A stretch of DNA of 64,000 nucleotides from an uncultured Aquimarina sp. Its GTDB lineage: Bacteria > Bacteroidota > Bacteroidia > Flavobacteriales > Flavobacteriaceae. The notes beneath the pieces are model-generated. The model was given only the letters and a program-made list of their open reading frames with translations. It searched no databases and was not told the DNA's origin. This document shows, in pieces, positions 12,759-22,313 of this stretch. The stretch is taken from positions 1 to 64,000 of the forward strand of contig CANMLU010000014.1 in the NCBI GenBank assembly GCA_947498815.1. Reading direction: 5' to 3'. Positions within the stretch are counted from its first letter, which is position 1. Each line of letters opens with the position of its first letter. A program made the translations under genes and the position numbers.

Positions 12759-15700
12759 TTATTCTTCTAATCTGATATCCAGACCCAGACCTTTTAATTC
12801 GTGCATTAAAACGTTAAATGATTCTGGTAATCCTGGTTCTGGCATAGGTTCACCTTTTACGATACTTTCGTATGTTTTGGCTCTTCCTATTACATCATCA
12901 GATTTTACAGTCAATATCTCACGTAGGGTAGCAGAAGCTCCATAAGCTTCAAGTGCCCATACTTCCATCTCTCCAAAACGTTGACCTCCAAATTGCGCTT
13001 TACCACCAAGTGGCTGCTGAGTAATCAATGAATATGGACCGATAGAACGTGCGTGCATTTTGTCATCTACCATGTGACCAAGTTTAAGCATGTAAATTAC
13101 ACCAACGGTAGCCGCTTGATCAAAACGATCTCCTGTTCCACCATCATATAAATATGTATGCCCAAATCTTGGAATTCCCGCTTCATCAGTAAATCCATTA
13201 ATTTGTTCAAGAGAAGCACCATCAAAAATCGGAGTAGCAAATTTCCTATTCAATTTCTGTCCTGCCCATCCTAATACAGTTTCATAAATCTGACCGATGT
13301 TCATACGAGAAGGTACACCAAGAGGATTCAATACGATATCTACTGGTGTTCCATCTTCTAAGAATGGCATATCTTCTTCTCTTACGATACGTGCAACAAT
13401 ACCCTTGTTACCGTGACGACCTGCCATTTTATCTCCTACTTTCAGTTTACGCTTTTTGGCTATATAAACTTTTGCAAGTTTTATAATTCCTGAAGGTAGT
13501 TCGTCTCCAACAGAGATTGTAAACTTTTCTCTTCGAAGGTTACCTTGTAAATCATTTTCTTTGATCTTATAATTGTGGATCAAATCCGCAACCATACTAT
13601 TAAGATCATCATCTGTAGTCCAAGTACCTTTTGTAAGGTGAGCATAATCATCAACACTATTAAGCATTTTTTGAGTATACTTTTTACCTTTAGGAAGCAC
13701 TTCTTCTCCAAGATCATTCATTACACCTTGAGAAGTTTTACCACCTACTATAGCAAATAATTTATCTACTAATTCAGATTTTAAAAGTTCAAACTTGGTA
13801 TCATACGATCTTTCAAGGATCTCGATGTCTTCTTTATCTTGGGAACGCTTACGCTTATCCTTTATAGCACGTGCAAATAATTTCTTATCTATCACAACAC
13901 CATGTAAAGAAGGAGAAGCTTTTAATGAAGCATCTTTTACATCTCCAGCTTTATCCCCAAAAATTGCTCTCAATAATTTTTCTTCTGGAGTTGGATCACT
14001 TTCTCCTTTTGGAGTAATCTTACCAATAAGAATATCACCAGGTTTGATTTCTGCACCAACGCGGATCATTCCGTTTTCATCCAAATCTTTGGTAGCTTCT
14101 TCAGATACATTAGGAATATCATTAGTTAACTCTTCGTTACCTAATTTTGTATCCCTAACCTCAAGAGAATACTCGTCGATATGAATAGAAGTGAAGATAT
14201 CATCTCTTACAACTTTTTCAGAAATTACGATTGCATCCTCAAAGTTATATCCTTTCCAAGGCATGAAAGCAACTTTCATGTTTCTACCCAAAGCAAGTTC
14301 TCCATTTTCGGTAGCATATCCCTGACATAAAACCTGACCTTTGGCTACCTTATCACCCACTCTTACGATTGGTTTAAGGTTAATACTTGTACCTTGGTTT
14401 GTTTTACGGAATTTTATTAAATCGTAAGTTTTCGAATCACCATCAAAACTTACCATTCTTTGCTCTTCGGTTCTATCATACTTGATAGTAATCTTTTGTG
14501 CATCAACATATTCTACAACTCCCGAACCTTCTGAATTAATAAGTACTCTAGAATCTGAGGCCACTTGACGCTCTAGTCCTGTACCTACGATAGGTGCATC
14601 AACTCTTAACAATGGAACTGCCTGGCGCATCATGTTTGATCCCATCAAGGCACGGTTCGCATCATCATGTTCTAAGAAAGGAATCAAAGAAGCCGAAATT
14701 GACGCAATCTGATTTGGTGCTACATCTGCATAATTAACATTTGTAGGATCAATTACAGGGAAATCACCTTCCATACGTGCAATTACCTTATCGGAATCAA
14801 TAGTTCCATCTTCTTTTAAAGGAATATTTGCCTGAGCAATCAACTTTTCTTCTTCTTCTTCGGCACTTAAATATCTATATCCGCTAAGATCTACTTTTCC
14901 GTCCTCTACCTTACGGTAAGGAGTTTCTAAGAATCCCATTGAATTCACCTTTGCAAATACGGAAAGTGAAGAGATCAGTCCAATGTTTGGCCCTTCTGGA
15001 GTTTCAATCGGACATAAACGACCATAATGTGTATAATGAACATCACGTACTTCGAAACCTGCACGCTCTCTGGATAAACCACCAGGTCCAAGTGCAGACA
15101 GTCTACGTTTATGAGTAATCTCGGCTAATGGATTTGTTTGATCCATAAACTGAGACAACTGATTGGTACCAAAGAATGAGTTAATTACAGAAGATAACGT
15201 TTTCGCATTGATCAAATCAATTGGTGTAAACACCTCATTATCCCTTACATTCATACGCTCACGAATGGTACGAGCCATACGTGCTAAACCAACACCAAAT
15301 TGTTGTGATAATTGCTCACCTACTGTTCTAACACGACGATTAGAAAGGTGATCAATATCATCAATCTCTGCCTTTGAGTTAATAAGTTCAATTAGATATT
15401 TTATAATCGTTATGATATCTTCTTTGGTAAGCACTTGCTTATCCATAGCAATATCAAGACCTAATTTTTTATTCATTCTATAACGACCAACTTCACCAAG
15501 ATTGTAACGTTGATCAGAGAAAAATAATTTATCAATAATACCTCTTGCAGTTTCCTCATCGGGCGGTTCTGCATTACGTAATTGACGGTATATGTGTTCT
15601 ACCGCTTCTTTTTCAGAGTTGGTAGGATCTTTTTGTAATGTATTATGAATAATCGCATAATCTCCTTTTTGATTATCCTCTTTATGAAGCAAAATAGTTT

Positions 15701-16568
15701 TTGCTCCAGACTCGATAATCTCTTCAAGGTGGTCTTTGTCCAGAATCGTATCACGATCCAAAACAATCTCATTACGCTCAATAGATACTACTTCTCCTGT
15801 ATCTTCATCAACGAAATCCTCATGCCAAGTATTTAATACACGAGCCGCTAATTTGCGTCCTAATACTTTTTTCAATCCGGATTTAGAAACTTTAACTTCT
15901 TCTGCAAGGTCAAATATTTCTAAAATATCTTTATCACGCTCAAAGCCAATTGCACGGAAAAGTGTTGTTACCGGTAATTTTTTCTTTCTATCGATATAAG
16001 CGTACATAACGCTATTGATATCGGTAGCGAATTCTATCCAAGATCCTTTAAAAGGAATTACTCTGGCAGAATATAATTTGGTTCCATTTGCATGGAATGA
16101 TTGTCCAAAGAATACCCCAGGTGATCTGTGTAATTGAGATACAACTACACGCTCTGCTCCATTAATACAGAATGTACCACTAGGCGTCATATATGGAATA
16201 GTACCCAAGTACACATCTTGAACTATCGTTTCAAAATCTTCGTGTTCTGGGTCTGTACAAAATAACTTAAGACGTGCTTTTAATGGCACACTATAAGTAA
16301 GACCTCTTTCAATACACTCCTGAAGATCATATCTTGGAGGGTCAACGAAATAATCTAAAAATTCTAGTACAAATTGATTACGTGTGTCTGTAATCGGGAA
16401 GTTTTCCATGAAGGTATTGTATAGACCTTCGTTTCCTCTTTCTTCAGATTTTGTTTCTAATTGAAAGAAATCCTGAAAGGACTTGATCTGAATATCCAGA
16501 AAATCGGGATAATCAGGTCTATTCTTTACGGAAGAGAAATTCAATCTTTCAGTTTGCGTTGCTAACAT
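12759..16568 (-). CDS. rpoB: DNA-directed RNA polymerase subunit beta
   Basis: A 1269-residue beta subunit. The rifampicin-binding cluster reads [20 protein letters not shown] followed by LSALGPGGL, so the residues usually altered in resistant strains are wild type. The C-terminal region with [20 protein letters not shown] is intact. The ATG at 16568 is preferred; an in-frame TTG directly before it would add one residue. It is separated from rplL by a long hairpin and followed by rpoC. Confidence 0.99.
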   Translation of the reverse strand: MLATQTERLNFSSVKNRPDYPDFLDIQIKSFQDFFQLETKSEERGNEGLYNTFMENFPITDTRNQFVLEFLDYFVDPPRYDLQECIERGLTYSVPLKARLKLFCTDPEHEDFETIVQDVYLGTIPYMTPSGTFCINGAERVVVSQLHRSPGVFFGQSFHANGTKLYSARVIPFKGSWIEFATDINSVMYAYIDRKKKLPVTTLFRAIGFERDKDILEIFDLAEEVKVSKSGLKKVLGRKLAARVLNTWHEDFVDEDTGEVVSIERNEIVLDRDTILDKDHLEEIIESGAKTILLHKEDNQKGDYAIIHNTLQKDPTNSEKEAVEHIYRQLRNAEPPDEETARGIIDKLFFSDQRYNLGEVGRYRMNKKLGLDIAMDKQVLTKEDIITIIKYLIELINSKAEIDDIDHLSNRRVRTVGEQLSQQFGVGLARMARTIRERMNVRDNEVFTPIDLINAKTLSSVINSFFGTNQLSQFMDQTNPLAEITHKRRLSALGPGGLSRERAGFEVRDVHYTHYGRLCPIETPEGPNIGLISSLSVFAKVNSMGFLETPYRKVEDGKVDLSGYRYLSAEEEEEKLIAQANIPLKEDGTIDSDKVIARMEGDFPVIDPTNVNYADVAPNQIASISASLIPFLEHDDANRALMGSNMMRQAVPLLRVDAPIVGTGLERQVASDSRVLINSEGSGVVEYVDAQKITIKYDRTEEQRMVSFDGDSKTYDLIKFRKTNQGTSINLKPIVRVGDKVAKGQVLCQGYATENGELALGRNMKVAFMPWKGYNFEDAIVISEKVVRDDIFTSIHIDEYSLEVRDTKLGNEELTNDIPNVSEEATKDLDENGMIRVGAEIKPGDILIGKITPKGESDPTPEEKLLRAIFGDKAGDVKDASLKASPSLHGVVIDKKLFARAIKDKRKRSQDKEDIEILERSYDTKFELLKSELVDKLFAIVGGKTSQGVMNDLGEEVLPKGKKYTQKMLNSVDDYAHLTKGTWTTDDDLNSMVADLIHNYKIKENDLQGNLRREKFTISVGDELPSGIIKLAKVYIAKKRKLKVGDKMAGRHGNKGIVARIVREEDMPFLEDGTPVDIVLNPLGVPSRMNIGQIYETVLGWAGQKLNRKFATPIFDGASLEQINGFTDEAGIPRFGHTYLYDGGTGDRFDQAATVGVIYMLKLGHMVDDKMHARSIGPYSLITQQPLGGKAQFGGQRFGEMEVWALEAYGASATLREILTVKSDDVIGRAKTYESIVKGEPMPEPGLPESFNVLMHELKGLGLDIRLEE

Positions 16569-16640
16569 CAATGGACGGAATTAAATTAAAATTTAAAAAA
16601 GGGTGCGTATTTTAACACTTAATGTTTATATACGCAAAAT

Positions 16641-16677
16641 GGTTTAGACCTCAGAGAGTACTCTCTGGGTCTAAACC
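16641..16677 (-). promoter_or_regulatory. rplL-rpoB intergenic hairpin (attenuator or RNase III site)
   Basis: GGTTTAGACC pairs with GGTCTAAACC, and inside that CAGAGAG pairs with CTCTCTG, with one bulged base and a 2-nt loop: a 17-bp stem. On the minus strand only ATTTTG follows, so termination should be partial. E. coli has an attenuator and an RNase III site at the same place between rplL and rpoB. The shared position is seen; the shared function is inferred. Confidence 0.65.
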
Positions 16678-16699
16678 TATATGTTAATCTATGGTAAGC

Positions 16700-17074
16700 T
16701 TACTTAAGCTCAACCTCAGCTCCAGCCTCTTCTAATTGTGCTTTAAGAGCTTCTGCTTCATCCTTAGCTATTCCTTCTTTAACAGGCTTTGGAGCACCGT
16801 CAACTAATTCTTTAGCGTCTTTAAGACCTAATCCGGTTAATTCTTTAACAAGTTTTACAACTGCTAATTTAGAACCACCAGCAGCGGTAAGGATTACATC
16901 AAATTCTGATTTTTCTTCAGCGGCTTCACCACTAGTGGCACCACCACCAGTAACAGCTACTGCAGCAGCAGCAGGCTCGATACCATATTCTTCTTTTAAT
17001 ATATCAGCTAACTCATTAACTTCTTTTACTGTTAAGTTAACTAATTGTTCTGCGAAATCTTTTAAATCTGCCAT
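16700..17074 (-). CDS. rplL: 50S ribosomal protein bL12 (L7/L12)
   Basis: A 124-residue stalk protein. The N-terminal dimerisation helix ([20 protein letters not shown]) is followed by an Ala/Gly-rich hinge at about residues 35-52. The C-terminal factor-binding domain contains [20 protein letters not shown]. It recruits translational GTPases to the ribosome as part of the bL12-uL10 stalk. It lies 69 bp after rplJ and is followed by the hairpin before rpoB. Confidence 0.99.
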   Translation of the reverse strand: MADLKDFAEQLVNLTVKEVNELADILKEEYGIEPAAAAVAVTGGGATSGEAAEEKSEFDVILTAAGGSKLAVVKLVKELTGLGLKDAKELVDGAPKPVKEGIAKDEAEALKAQLEEAGAEVELK

Positions 17075-17143
17075 TTTCTATCGTTTTAAATAATTTTTTT
17101 AATTGAAATATAATTTGTTAAAAAGTGCGTACACTACTAGTTA

Positions 17144-17665
17144 TTATCCTTCTTTTTCGGATAATGTTTTAAGGATACCAGCTATAGTACCTCCTCCTGA
17201 TTTTAATGCCGAAATAACATTCTTAGCAGGAGACTGTAATAAGCCAATAATATCTCCGATAACCTCTTCTTTAGATTTAATATTAACTAAAGTATCTAGG
17301 GTTTCATCACCAACAAAAATTGCTTCTTCTACAAAAGCTCCTTTTAATAAAGGCATATCAGATTTCTTACGAAACTCTTTGATAACTTTTGCAGGTGCAT
17401 TTCCAGCCTCAGCAAACATTAGGGATGTATTACCTTTTAATACTGTTGGTAAATCTCCGAAATCCTTATCAGAATTCTCCATTGCCTTTGCAAGGAGTGT
17501 GTTCTTAACTACTTTTAATGATACATTAGCTTTAAAACAAGCTCTTCGTAAATTTGAAGTAGTACCAGCATCCAAACCTGAAATATCAGCTAAATAAATA
17601 TTAGCATTTTCAGCCAACTGAGCAGTTAAGTCGTCAATTACTTGTGATTTTTCTTCTCTTGTCAT
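17144..17665 (-). CDS. rplJ: 50S ribosomal protein uL10
   Basis: A 173-residue stalk base protein with the uL10 N-terminal pattern (MTREEKSQVIDDLTAQL, then RRACFKANVSLKVVKNTL). It anchors bL12 dimers to 23S rRNA. The gene starts 15 bp after rplA, clearly in the same operon. In E. coli the uL10-bL12 complex represses its own mRNA; I did not find a specific site here. Confidence 0.98.
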   Translation of the reverse strand: MTREEKSQVIDDLTAQLAENANIYLADISGLDAGTTSNLRRACFKANVSLKVVKNTLLAKAMENSDKDFGDLPTVLKGNTSLMFAEAGNAPAKVIKEFRKKSDMPLLKGAFVEEAIFVGDETLDTLVNIKSKEEVIGDIIGLLQSPAKNVISALKSGGGTIAGILKTLSEKEG

Positions 17666-17680
17666 AATCGTTTATCTTAA

Positions 17681-18376
17681 TTACCCAGCATAGGTTTTAG
17701 TATCTATTTCAACCCCAGGACTCATTGTAGAAGACATATATATTGATTTAATATAAATACCTTTTGCAGTCTGTGGCTTTAACTTTACTAATGTTGTTAA
17801 TAATTCCTTGGCGTTACCAGCTATTTTATCGGCGTCGAAAGAAGACTTACCAATTGCTGCATGAACAATACCAGTCTTATCAACTTTAAAATCAATTTTA
17901 CCAGCCTTAACATCAGATACAGCTTTTGCTACATCCATTGTTACCGTACCTGTTTTTGGATTAGGCATTAATCCACGAGGTCCTAATACTCTACCTAATG
18001 GTCCTAATTTACCCATAACACTTGGCATAGTGATGATCACATCAACATCTGTCCAACCACCTTTGATTTTATCAAGATATTCATCAAGTCCAACAAAATC
18101 AGCTCCCGCCTCTTTTGCTTCAGCCTCTTTATCTGGTGTTACTAATGCTAAAACCTTAACATCTTTTCCTGTTCCATGAGGTAATGTTACCACACCACGT
18201 ACCATTTGATTAGCTTTACGTGGATCCACGTTCAAGCGAACAGCAAGATCTACGGAAGCATCAAAATTTACGTTTGTTATCTCTTTTACTAAAGCAGAAG
18301 CTTCATCTACTGAATACGCTTTGTTCTTATCAACTTTAGCGTTTGCTTCTTTTTGCTTTTTGGTTACTTTTGCCAT
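17681..18376 (-). CDS. rplA: 50S ribosomal protein uL1
   Basis: A 231-residue L1-stalk protein. It contains the signature [19 protein letters not shown] and the C-terminal [17 protein letters not shown]. It binds 23S rRNA at the E-site side and, in other bacteria, represses the rplKA mRNA. It is 18 bp downstream of rplK in the same operon. Confidence 0.99.
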   Translation of the reverse strand: MAKVTKKQKEANAKVDKNKAYSVDEASALVKEITNVNFDASVDLAVRLNVDPRKANQMVRGVVTLPHGTGKDVKVLALVTPDKEAEAKEAGADFVGLDEYLDKIKGGWTDVDVIITMPSVMGKLGPLGRVLGPRGLMPNPKTGTVTMDVAKAVSDVKAGKIDFKVDKTGIVHAAIGKSSFDADKIAGNAKELLTTLVKLKPQTAKGIYIKSIYMSSTMSPGVEIDTKTYAG

Positions 18377-18394
18377 TTTGTAAACGTTTTTGGA

Positions 18395-18832
18395 TTAAAA
18401 AGGAGCTTGTCCTTTTACAGTTACACCCATTGAACGAGCGGTACCAGCAATCATTTTCATTGCAGATTCAACAGTAAATGCATTTAAATCTTGCATTTTA
18501 TCTTCTGCAATCGTACGAACTTGATCCCAAGTAACACTAGCTACTTTTTTACGATTAGGCTCTCCAGAACCTTTCTTTTGTTTTGCTGCTTCCAGTATCT
18601 GAACAGCTGCTGGTGGAGTTTTAATAACAAAATCAAAAGACTTGTCACTATACACATTAATAACAACCGGTAATACTTTACCTGCTTTATCTTGTGTTCT
18701 ACCATTGAATTGCTTACAGAATTCCATGATATTTACTCCGGCAGCACCTAAAGCAGGTCCAACTGGTGGAGATGGGTTTGCCGCTCCTCCACGTACTTGT
18801 AATTTTACAACCTTACTTAACTCTTTAGCCAT
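18395..18832 (-). CDS. rplK: 50S ribosomal protein uL11
   Basis: A 145-residue protein of the GTPase-associated centre. The N-terminus has the proline-rich segment [20 protein letters not shown], and the C-terminal RNA-binding domain includes [12 protein letters not shown]. It is the first ribosomal protein gene after nusG, with a 79-bp gap. Confidence 0.99.
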   Translation of the reverse strand: MAKELSKVVKLQVRGGAANPSPPVGPALGAAGVNIMEFCKQFNGRTQDKAGKVLPVVINVYSDKSFDFVIKTPPAAVQILEAAKQKKGSGEPNRKKVASVTWDQVRTIAEDKMQDLNAFTVESAMKMIAGTARSMGVTVKGQAPF

Positions 18833-18911
18833 TTTTCTAATTTTAAATTAGAATTGTTCTGTAAGTGGAAGCAAAAAGAACAATTCTGGATATAATATAA
18901 TGTAACAATTA

Positions 18912-19466
18912 TTATACTTTTTCTACTTGCATATAGCTTAACTCTAATGGTGTTTTTCTACCAAAAATCTTCACCATTACCTCAAGCTTACGCTTTTCTT
19001 CATTTACCTTTTCAACAGTACCATTAAAACCATTAAATGGCCCATCGATTACTTTTACAGTCTCGCCAACCGTGTAAGGAATTGCAACGCTATCAGTTTT
19101 GACTGCTAGTTCATCAACCTTACCAAGCATTCTATTAATTTCAGCCTTTCTAAGTGGCACAGGATCTCCTCCTTTTACCTCTCCCAAAAACCCTATAACT
19201 CCATTAATAGATTTTATAATATGAGGTATTTCTCCAGATAGATTTGCTTCTATCATCACATATCCAGGAAAATACACTCTTTCTTTATTTATCTTTTTTC
19301 CGTTGCGAATCTGAACCACTTTTTCTGTAGGCACCAAAATCTGAGCAACGTAATCCTGAAGGCCCATATGAGCAATTTCTCGCTCGATATAATCCTTAAC
19401 CTTATTTTCTTGGCCGCTAACAGCCCTTACCACATACCATTTCTTTGTGTTATCCACTTCAGCCAT
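18912..19466 (-). CDS. nusG: Transcription termination/antitermination factor NusG
   Basis: A 184-residue protein with the NGN domain (KKWYVVRAVSGQENKVKDYI at the start) and a C-terminal KOW motif (VKVIDGPFNGFNGTVEKV). It couples RNA polymerase to Rho or to the ribosome. The ATG at 19466 is preferred over an in-frame GTG six bases upstream. It follows secE with only about 9 bp between, the classic secE-nusG pair. Confidence 0.97.
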   Translation of the reverse strand: MAEVDNTKKWYVVRAVSGQENKVKDYIEREIAHMGLQDYVAQILVPTEKVVQIRNGKKINKERVYFPGYVMIEANLSGEIPHIIKSINGVIGFLGEVKGGDPVPLRKAEINRMLGKVDELAVKTDSVAIPYTVGETVKVIDGPFNGFNGTVEKVNEEKRKLEVMVKIFGRKTPLELSYMQVEKV

Positions 19467-19475
19467 TTTCACAAT

Positions 19476-19673
19476 TTAAGATTTAACCAAAGTAAAATAA
19501 TACTCTATTATATTACTAAATACAGTATCAATACCCCAGATAGCTAAAGAAAAAATCACTGAAAAAACTATTACAACTAAAGTCAACCTTTGAGCTTCTG
19601 CCCAAGGAGTCCAAGTCACATGATTTTTTAACTCGTTATATGATTCTGCAACATAATTTATTAATCCCGCCAT
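19476..19673 (-). CDS. secE: Preprotein translocase subunit SecE
   Basis: A 65-residue single-spanning membrane protein. The amphipathic SecE motif (YNELKNHVTWTPWAEAQRLT) is followed by one hydrophobic helix at about residues 29-50. It clamps SecY in the translocon. This is the short one-helix form usual outside enterobacteria. Its position between tRNA-Trp and nusG supports the call. Confidence 0.95.
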   Translation of the reverse strand: MAGLINYVAESYNELKNHVTWTPWAEAQRLTLVVIVFSVIFSLAIWGIDTVFSNIIEYYFTLVKS

Positions 19674-19769
19674 CTTATCTATTTTTTAAACAAAACAAAA
19701 TATCTTGTTTTGTCGTAAAATTACTTTTCTAACCACCTATCCATCTCTATGACATCATGGTTGCTTTTG

Positions 19770-19842
19770 CACGGGTTGAGAGGCTCGAACTCCCGACACC
19801 TGGTTTTGGAGACCAGTGCTCTACCAACTGAGCTAAACCCGT
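19770..19842 (-). tRNA. tRNA-Trp(CCA)
   Basis: A 73-nt cloverleaf. The acceptor stem ACGGGTT pairs with AACCCGT, the anticodon stem is CTGGT/ACCAG with loop CTCCAAA giving CCA, and the T-arm is GGGAG-TTCGAGC-CTCTC. The 3' CCA is not encoded. It lies between tuf and secE, as in many bacteria. Confidence 0.97.
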
Positions 19843-19895
19843 GTATATACATAAGTCAAGGTATTCGCCTAAACGAATACCTCACTTATATATAC
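19843..19895 (-). promoter_or_regulatory. Hairpin between tuf and tRNA-Trp
   Basis: AGGTATTCG and CGAATACCT form a 9-bp stem around a 6-nt loop, extended outward by ATAAGT/ACTTAT and by AT-rich flanks. No T tract follows on the minus strand, so it is more likely a processing or mRNA-stability element than a terminator. Confidence 0.55.
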
Positions 19896-19904
19896 TATAT
19901 TGTA

Positions 19905-21092
19905 TTAGTCTAAAATTTCAGTTACCTGACCGGCACCTACTGTTCTACCACCTTCACGGATAGCAAAACGAAGACCAACATTCATTGCAATTGTCTGAAT
20001 CAACTCAACAGTAATTGTTAAGTTATCCCCAGGCATAACCATCTCAACTCCATCAGGAAGCGCAATGTTTCCAGTTACATCAGTTGTACGTACGTAGAAC
20101 TGAGGACGGTAGTTATTATGGAATGGAGTGTGACGTCCACCTTCTTCTTTCTTAAGGATATACACCTCAGCTTTGAATTTTTTATGTGGAGTTACAGATC
20201 CTGGCTTAGTAATTACCATACCGCGAGAAATCTGAGTTTTCTCAATACCTCTTAATAAGATACCAGCGTTATCTCCAGCCTCACCTCTATCAAGGATCTG
20301 ACGGAACATCTCGATACCTGTAATAGTAGAAGTCAATTTCTCAGCCCCCATACCGATGATCTCTACAGGATCTCCAGTATTAGCAATACCAGTCTCAATA
20401 CGACCAGTTGCAACAGTACCACGACCTGTGATAGAGAATACATCCTCGATAGGCATTAAGAAATCTTTATCAACATCACGCTTTGGCAACTCGATCCATG
20501 TATCAACCTGCTTCATTAATTCTAAAACAGTATCTACCCATTTTTGCTCACCATTAAGAGCTCCAAGTGCAGATCCAGAAACTACAGGACCATTATCACC
20601 ATCATACTCATAGAAAGAAAGAAGTTCTCTTACTTCCATTTCAACAAGTTCTAACAATTCCTCATCATCAACCATATCCACTTTATTAAGGAATACAACG
20701 ATTCTTGGAATACCAACCTGACGACCTAAAAGGATATGCTCACGTGTTTGTGGCATAGGACCATCTGTTGCAGCAACCACTAAAATCGCACCGTCCATTT
20801 GAGCAGCACCTGTAACCATGTTCTTTACATAATCGGCGTGACCAGGACAGTCAACGTGCGCGTAGTGACGATTTTCTGTTTGGTACTCTACGTGAGATGT
20901 GTTAATAGTAATACCTCTTTCTTTTTCTTCAGGAGCATTATCGATTTGATCGAAATCTCTTGCTTCAGAAAGACCTGCATCAGCTAATACCTTAGTAATC
21001 GCAGCAGTTAAAGTCGTTTTACCGTGATCAACGTGTCCAATAGTACCAATATTTAAGTGCGGTTTGGAACGATCAAAAGTTTCCTTTGCCAT
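19905..21092 (-). CDS. tuf: Elongation factor Tu
   Basis: A 395-residue GTPase that brings aminoacyl-tRNA to the ribosome. G1 is GHVDHGKTT (residues 18-26), G3 is DCPGHADY and G4 is NKVD. Domains 2 and 3 are complete, ending in [15 protein letters not shown]. It sits between tRNA-Thr(GGU) and tRNA-Trp in the tufB-type arrangement. Only this one tuf copy is visible in the window. Confidence 0.99.
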   Translation of the reverse strand: MAKETFDRSKPHLNIGTIGHVDHGKTTLTAAITKVLADAGLSEARDFDQIDNAPEEKERGITINTSHVEYQTENRHYAHVDCPGHADYVKNMVTGAAQMDGAILVVAATDGPMPQTREHILLGRQVGIPRIVVFLNKVDMVDDEELLELVEMEVRELLSFYEYDGDNGPVVSGSALGALNGEQKWVDTVLELMKQVDTWIELPKRDVDKDFLMPIEDVFSITGRGTVATGRIETGIANTGDPVEIIGMGAEKLTSTITGIEMFRQILDRGEAGDNAGILLRGIEKTQISRGMVITKPGSVTPHKKFKAEVYILKKEEGGRHTPFHNNYRPQFYVRTTDVTGNIALPDGVEMVMPGDNLTITVELIQTIAMNVGLRFAIREGGRTVGAGQVTEILD

Positions 21093-21147
21093 AATTAATT
21101 TATTTAATCTTAGTTATATATAGTGTTCAATTTATGCTTGCACTAAG

Positions 21148-21219
21148 AGCCAATGACGAGATTTGAACTCGTGACCTCTTCCTTACCAAGGAAACGCTCT
21201 ACCCCTGAGCTACACCGGC
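21148..21219 (-). tRNA. tRNA-Thr(GGU)
   Basis: A 72-nt tRNA. The acceptor GCCGGTG pairs with CATTGGC, the anticodon arm is TTCCT-TGGTAAG-GAA with anticodon GGT, and the T-loop is TTCAAAT. CCA is not encoded. It is directly upstream of tuf. Confidence 0.95.
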
Positions 21220-21450
21220 CTTTTTAACGAATACAATGAAAAACCAGAGCACTTTCATTACTTTTGAAAGAAATCCGATCAATCATTACATCTATGTAAA
21301 AAATCCAATCCCAAAACCTATTCAAGATTAGCTCTGTTTAGAACTTGAAATCAAGATCATCTTGATTTAGCTCAACACAGGTTGTTGACCTGCTTTCTTC
21401 AAACAAACACACTCAGCTAAGAATATGTTAATTTTTAAAGAAATTTTTTG
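21220..21450 (-). other. 231-bp structured spacer between tRNA-Gly and tRNA-Thr(GGU)
   Basis: No open reading frame or tRNA fits. The spacer is far longer than the others in this cluster (36 and 127 bp). It holds a near-perfect inverted repeat AAATCAAGAT-c-ATCTTGATTT (21348-21368) flanked by AGCTCTGTTTAG and TAGCTCAACACAG, and a shorter hairpin CAGGT/ACCTG near 21380-21392. It could be an RNA processing region or an attenuator before tuf. Confidence 0.4.
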
Positions 21451-21523
21451 AGCGGGAGACCGGGTTCGAACCGGCGACATTCAGCTTGGAAGGCTGACGC
21501 TCTACCAACTGAGCTACTCCCGC
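21451..21523 (-). tRNA. tRNA-Gly(UCC)
   Basis: A 73-nt tRNA. The acceptor GCGGGAG pairs with CTCCCGC, the anticodon stem is TCAGC/GCTGA with anticodon TCC, and the T-loop is TTCGAAC. It is second to last of the four tRNAs before tuf. Confidence 0.97.
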
Positions 21524-21559
21524 AAATCTTGAACAAAATTGTTCAAGAAAAAATTAAAG

Positions 21560-21642
21560 TGGGGAGAGCAGGATTCGAACCTGCGAAGTTAAAAAACAAC
21601 AGAGTTACAGTCTGTCCTCGTTGGCCGCTTGAGTATCTCCCC
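21560..21642 (-). tRNA. tRNA-Tyr(GUA)
   Basis: An 83-nt class II tRNA with a long variable arm. The acceptor GGGGAGA pairs with TCTCCCC, and the anticodon stem is ACAGA/TCTGT with anticodon GTA. CCA is not encoded. Confidence 0.97.
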
Positions 21643-21769
21643 AATTAATATTTCAATATTTTCAAATGAACTTCTTCGATTTTGAGTGCGCAAAAATAAA
21701 CAATTATTTTACAATTCAAAATTCAATTTAAAAAGCATTAATTTTTATTCAAAATTTATACTTTTTTTG

Positions 21770-21843
21770 AGCCGATAGAGGGACTCGAACCCACGACCTG
21801 CTGATTACAAATCAGCTGCTCTAGCCAGCTGAGCTATATCGGC
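21770..21843 (-). tRNA. tRNA-Thr(UGU)
   Basis: A 74-nt tRNA. The acceptor GCCGATA pairs with TATCGGC, and the anticodon stem GCTGATT/AATCAGC gives anticodon TGT. It is the first gene of the tRNA-tuf operon. The order Thr-Tyr-Gly-Thr-tuf equals the E. coli thrU-tyrU-glyT-thrT-tufB cluster. Confidence 0.97.
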
Positions 21844-21864
21844 TTTTCACCATGTTTTAGAACA

Positions 21865-21892
21865 TAAAAAAGTCCGCTATTTCTAACGGACT
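21865..21892 (-). terminator. Terminator of the xerC-hpf unit
   Basis: On the minus strand AGTCCG and CGGACT form a 6-bp GC-rich stem around a 10-nt loop, followed by six T. It lies 52 bp after the hpf stop and overlaps the predicted start of the next transcript. Confidence 0.8.
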
Positions 21893-21893
21893 G

Positions 21894-21924
21894 CAAATGT
21901 ATATAATTTATTGTTTACACAAAA
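21894..21924 (-). promoter_or_regulatory. Promoter of the tRNA-tuf-secE-nusG-rpl-rpoBC operon
   Basis: TTTTG (21920-21924), 18 bp, then TACATTTG (21894-21901): an exact match to the Bacteroidetes primary sigma consensus TTTG-N18-TAnnTTTG. Transcription would begin near 21887, inside the terminator hairpin of hpf, about 45 nt before tRNA-Thr. Confidence 0.8.
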
Positions 21925-21944
21925 CTATTTTTGAAAAAAAATAA

Positions 21945-22247
21945 TCAAACATGTGCATTTAATTTTTCCTTCCGTTTTTTTAATTGTCTTTCCAATGAAC
22001 TAACACACTCATCCACACCCCCTTCAAATGTTTTGTTAATTTTTTTTATCATAAACTCATCTCCCGGCACGCTTAATAAAATTTCGGTAATCTTATTTTC
22101 TTTACCACTTGTATTCATAACTTTTAAAAACACATCTGCATGAATAATTCGATTAAAATGCGTTTCTAACTTATCTAATTTAGTTTGGGTAAAATCCACC
22201 AACTTTTGGTCTACATTAAAATTTACGGATTGCAAGTTCACTTTCAT
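21945..22247 (-). CDS. hpf: Ribosome hibernation factor, HPF/RaiA family (short form)
   Basis: A 100-residue protein with the HPF fold pattern (NFNVDQKLVDFTQTKLDKLE at the start, a conserved basic C-terminus RQLKKRKEKL). It binds the 30S decoding centre in stationary phase. It lacks the C-terminal dimerisation domain of long HPF. It is 66 bp downstream of xerC and probably cotranscribed with it. The xerC-hpf-tuf order is common in Flavobacteriia. Confidence 0.9.
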   Translation of the reverse strand: MKVNLQSVNFNVDQKLVDFTQTKLDKLETHFNRIIHADVFLKVMNTSGKENKITEILLSVPGDEFMIKKINKTFEGGVDECVSSLERQLKKRKEKLNAHV

Positions 22248-22313
22248 AGGTGTTAGTTTAATTGGTTGAACAAATATTTTATGCCTAAAAGATCAGAAAG
22301 CAAAACCTATCTG

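Noticed and set aside
13795-14184. A 129-residue plus-strand open frame
   Set aside because: Lies antisense within rpoB; no signal, motif or promoter.
17103-17597. A 164-residue plus-strand open frame
   Set aside because: Antisense to rplJ, whose conserved sequence explains the region.
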